Part shown: one piece after another, positions 6,255-7,946 of the stretch | Numbering within the stretch: the first letter of the stretch is position 1 | How the letters are laid out: each line of letters opens with the position of its first letter | NCBI GenBank assembly: GCA_006227785.1 | Contig: SBFU01000399.1 | Coordinates: 1 to 7,946, forward strand | Source: Burkholderiales bacterium | Lineage (GTDB): Bacteria; Pseudomonadota; Gammaproteobacteria; Burkholderiales; Burkholderiaceae_C | DNA: 7,946 bases | Reading direction: 5' to 3' | Notes under the pieces: model-generated | The model's input: only the letters and a program-made list of their open reading frames with translations | The model's database searches: none | Told to the model about the DNA's origin: nothing | Position numbers and translations under genes: made by a program

Positions 6255-7691
6255 TTATTCGAGGATCCAGGTGTCCTTGGTGCCGCCGCCCTGTGACGAG
6301 TTGACCACCAGGGAGCCTTCCTTGAGCGCCACGCGGGTTAGACCGCCGGGCACCATCTGCACCTCGGTGCCGCTGAGCACGAAGGGCCGCAGGTCGATGT
6401 GGCGCGGCGCAATACCGCTGTCCACAAAGGTCGGGCAGGTGGACAGGCTCAGCGTGGGCTGGGCAATGTAGCCGTCGGGTCTCGCCAGCACGGCCTTGCG
6501 GAAATCCTCGATCTCCTGAGCCGTCGATGCCGGACCGACCAGCATGCCGTAACCACCGGCGCCATGCACCTCCTTGACCACCAGGTCCTTGAGGTTGGCC
6601 AGAATGTATTTCAGGTCCTCGGGGTCGCGGCCCATGAAGGTCGGGACGTTGCTGAGGATCGGCTTCTGCCCCAGGTAGAAGTCGATCATCTTGGGCACGT
6701 AGGGGTAAATCGACTTGTCGTCCGCCACACCGGTACCGACAGAATTGCAGATGGCCACATTGCCGCTGCGGTAGACACCCAGCAGGCCGGCGCAGCCCAG
6801 CGTGGAGTCGGGCCGGAACACCAGCGGATCCAGGAAATCGTCGTCCACGCGACGGTAGATCACGTCCACGCGTTTGGGCCCTTTGGTGGTGCGCATGTAG
6901 ACAAAGTTGTCCTTGACGAACAGGTCCTGGCCTTCCACCAGCTCCACGCCCATCTGCTGGGCCAGGAAGGCGTGCTCGAAGTAGGCACTGTTGTACATGC
7001 CGGGCGTGAGCACCACCACGGTGGGTTCGGCGGTGGTGGCCGGGCTGACGGCGCGCAGGGTTTCCAGCAGGAGGTCGGGGTAATGGGCCACCGGCGCCAC
7101 CCGGTTCTCGCTGAACAGGTCCGGAAACAGCCGCATCATCATCTTGCGGTCTTCCAGCATGTAGCTGACTCCACTGGGCACCCGCAGGTTGTCCTCCAGC
7201 ACGAAGTACTCGCCCACCCCGTTGCTGTCGGGCGCACGCACGATGTCGATGCCGGCGATGTGCGAGTACACCCCGCAGGGCACGTCCACACCCATCATTT
7301 CCGGGCGGAACTGGGCGTTCTGGAAAATCTGGTCCGACGGGATGATGCCGGCCTTGATGATCTCCTGGTCATGGTAGACGTCGTGGATGAAGCGGTTGAG
7401 CGCGGTGACCCGCTGGACCAGCCCCTCCTCCATGCGGTCCCATTCGGCGGCGGGGATGATGCGGGGGATCAGGTCGAACGGGATCAGCCGTTCGGTGCCG
7501 GAGCCGTCCTCGTCCTTGGCACCGTAGACGGCAAAAGTGATGCCGACACGCCGGAAGATCATTTCCGCCTCTTCGCGCCTGGCCGCCATCACCTCGGGGG
7601 GTTGCTCGGCCAGCCAGCGGGCATAGTTCTCGTAATGGGCCCGCACCTCCCCGTCGGAGGCGTTCATCTCGTCAAACATCGGTCGGGTCAT
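6255..7691 (-). CDS. Circularly permuted ATP-grasp family protein (DUF404/DUF407, COG2308)
   Basis: A 478-residue cytoplasmic protein, typical length. ATP-grasp enzymes use ATP to join a carboxylate to an amine through an acyl phosphate; in this permuted family the substrates are unknown, and amide or peptide bond formation is predicted. Conserved blocks in order are YFVLEDNLRVPSGVSYMLED (162-181), VVVLTPGMYNSAYFEH (225-240), DDDFLDPLVFRPDSTLG (283-299), VGTGVADDKSIYPYVP (318-333), LVVKEVHGAGGYGMLVGP (370-387, probable nucleotide-binding lysine and glycine loop), APRHIDLRPFVLSG (428-441) and SLVVNSSQGGGTKDTW (460-475). All look intact. The ATG at 7691 follows AGGAG (7702-7706); an in-frame ATG at 7769 would add 26 residues of non-family sequence. 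It is the first gene of the ATP-grasp/alpha-E/transglutaminase cassette. Confidence 0.95.
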   Translation of the reverse strand: MTRPMFDEMNASDGEVRAHYENYARWLAEQPPEVMAARREEAEMIFRRVGITFAVYGAKDEDGSGTERLIPFDLIPRIIPAAEWDRMEEGLVQRVTALNRFIHDVYHDQEIIKAGIIPSDQIFQNAQFRPEMMGVDVPCGVYSHIAGIDIVRAPDSNGVGEYFVLEDNLRVPSGVSYMLEDRKMMMRLFPDLFSENRVAPVAHYPDLLLETLRAVSPATTAEPTVVVLTPGMYNSAYFEHAFLAQQMGVELVEGQDLFVKDNFVYMRTTKGPKRVDVIYRRVDDDFLDPLVFRPDSTLGCAGLLGVYRSGNVAICNSVGTGVADDKSIYPYVPKMIDFYLGQKPILSNVPTFMGRDPEDLKYILANLKDLVVKEVHGAGGYGMLVGPASTAQEIEDFRKAVLARPDGYIAQPTLSLSTCPTFVDSGIAPRHIDLRPFVLSGTEVQMVPGGLTRVALKEGSLVVNSSQGGGTKDTWILE

Positions 7692-7701
7692 GATCGTTTT
7701 T

Positions 7702-7706
7702 CTCCT
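7702..7706 (-). promoter_or_regulatory. Ribosome binding site of the ATP-grasp gene
   Basis: CTCCT on the plus strand reads AGGAG on the minus strand, 10 nt before the ATG at 7691, separated by an A-rich stretch. This is the strongest Shine-Dalgarno in the minus-strand cassette and fixes the start. Confidence 0.7.
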
Positions 7707-7712
7707 GACCAC

Positions 7713-7721
7713 AGCATAGCA
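7713..7721 (-). promoter_or_regulatory. Possible extended -10 promoter element for the ATP-grasp cassette
   Basis: On the minus strand, TGCTATGCT contains TATGCT (4 of 6 to TATAAT) with an upstream TG, as in extended -10 promoters. No convincing -35 lies 16-18 nt upstream. The implied start site (about 7706) would give a leader of only some 15 nt, beginning at the ribosome binding site. A TTGACG (minus strand, 7777-7782) could be a -35 box, but it lacks a good -10 at 17 nt. This is a weak prediction. Confidence 0.22.
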
Positions 7722-7758
7722 AGGACCGGGCCAGCGGAGCGAAACCCAGGGCGACAGC

Positions 7759-7773
7759 GCCGGAATCACCGGC
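7759..7773 (-). other. Short hairpin between the right-edge gene and the ATP-grasp gene
   Basis: GCCGG (7759-7763) and CCGGC (7769-7773) form a perfect 5-bp stem around 5 nt, starting 8 nt after the stop of the putative upstream gene. It lacks a U-run on the minus-strand transcript, so it is at best a weak or Rho-assisted terminator. Confidence 0.28.
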
Positions 7774-7781
7774 CGTCAAGG

Positions 7782-7946
7782 TCAGTGGGGCAAGCCGCCA
7801 GATGGGGTTGGTCCCGTCAACCGGAGCGGCTCCGCCTTGCCCGGGTGGTGCCAGTAACGGTGCCGGGCATGCCGGTGGCAATCCACGCGGTCCGGCGCAT
7901 CGCTGCGCCAGGTGGCGGCACCGCAGTCGGGGCTGCCGACCCAGGG
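7782..7946 (-). CDS. C-terminal end of an unidentified gene (partial)
   Basis: On the minus strand an open frame enters at the right edge and runs 54 codons to a TGA (7782-7784). By my hand count, about 83% of third positions are G or C, against roughly 72% at first and 65% at second positions, the order expected of a real gene at this GC content. The first 44 codons are even more biased than the last ten. The visible peptide is rich in Trp, His and Arg (for example WRSDAPDRVDCHRHARHRYW). I do not recognise the family. No start is in the window. It lies 90 nt upstream of the ATP-grasp gene in the same direction, so it could be cotranscribed with the cassette or be an unrelated neighbour. Confidence 0.5.
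   Translation of the reverse strand, partial: PWVGSPDCGAATWRSDAPDRVDCHRHARHRYWHHPGKAEPLRLTGPTPSGGLPH

Noticed and set aside
7692..7769. Upstream in-frame ATG for the ATP-grasp protein at 7769
   Set aside because: The 26 extra residues do not resemble the family, and the strong ribosome binding site lies between this codon and the ATG at 7691.
7823..7833. Palindrome GGAGCGGCTCC
   Set aside because: It lies inside the putative right-edge coding stretch and is explained by the codons there.
7672..7881. Minus-strand open frame of 69 codons at the right end
   Set aside because: It overlaps the start and leader of the ATP-grasp gene in another frame, has poor coding character, and conflicts with the better-supported frame ending at 7782.
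7894..7909. Perfect 6-bp hairpin GGCGCA/TGCGCC
   Set aside because: It is inside the same putative coding stretch, and such GC stems are common at this composition; no regulatory context is visible.

Overview
The window is GC-rich, with strongly G/C-biased third codon positions. Its proteins and gene order look like a betaproteobacterium of the Burkholderiales, probably Comamonadaceae or a close relative. This placement is an inference from gene content, codon use and one intergenic repeat-like element, not from a marker gene. No RNA genes, CRISPR array, insertion sequence, attachment site or origin were seen, and no gene-free stretch exceeds 160 bases.

Left half, plus strand: a compact operon reading MoxR-type AAA+ ATPase (only its C-terminal end), a DUF58 membrane protein, a TgpA-type membrane transglutaminase (DUF3488/transglutaminase/DUF4129), and a periplasmic MltB-type lytic murein transglycosylase. 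The DUF58 and tgpA genes overlap by 7 nt. The tgpA stop and mltB start share one base, so translational coupling is likely. The four products fit a cell-envelope module: a chaperone-like ATPase and its DUF58 partner, a membrane transglutaminase with its catalytic domain outside the membrane, and a peptidoglycan-cleaving enzyme.

Right half, minus strand, convergent with the first operon: a circularly permuted ATP-grasp protein (7691 to 6255), an alpha-E domain protein (6096 to 5131) and a second, soluble transglutaminase-like protease (5065 to 4226). This trio is a widely conserved but biochemically poorly understood cassette. Comparative genomics has predicted that it makes or attaches a peptide (ATP-grasp ligase) and trims it (transglutaminase fold), with alpha-E as a helical partner. 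It is the most interesting system here. The spacer between its first two genes (158 nt) is unusually structured: a hairpin just after the ATP-grasp stop, a REP-like palindrome, and a stem-loop just upstream of the alpha-E ribosome binding site.

At the extreme right end, a stretch with clear coding statistics on the minus strand (7946 to 7782) appears to be the C-terminal end of another gene. It lies 90 nt upstream of the ATP-grasp gene, and its product was not recognised. The two transglutaminase-bearing operons meet tail to tail at about 4208-4225, where only a short weak hairpin separates them.
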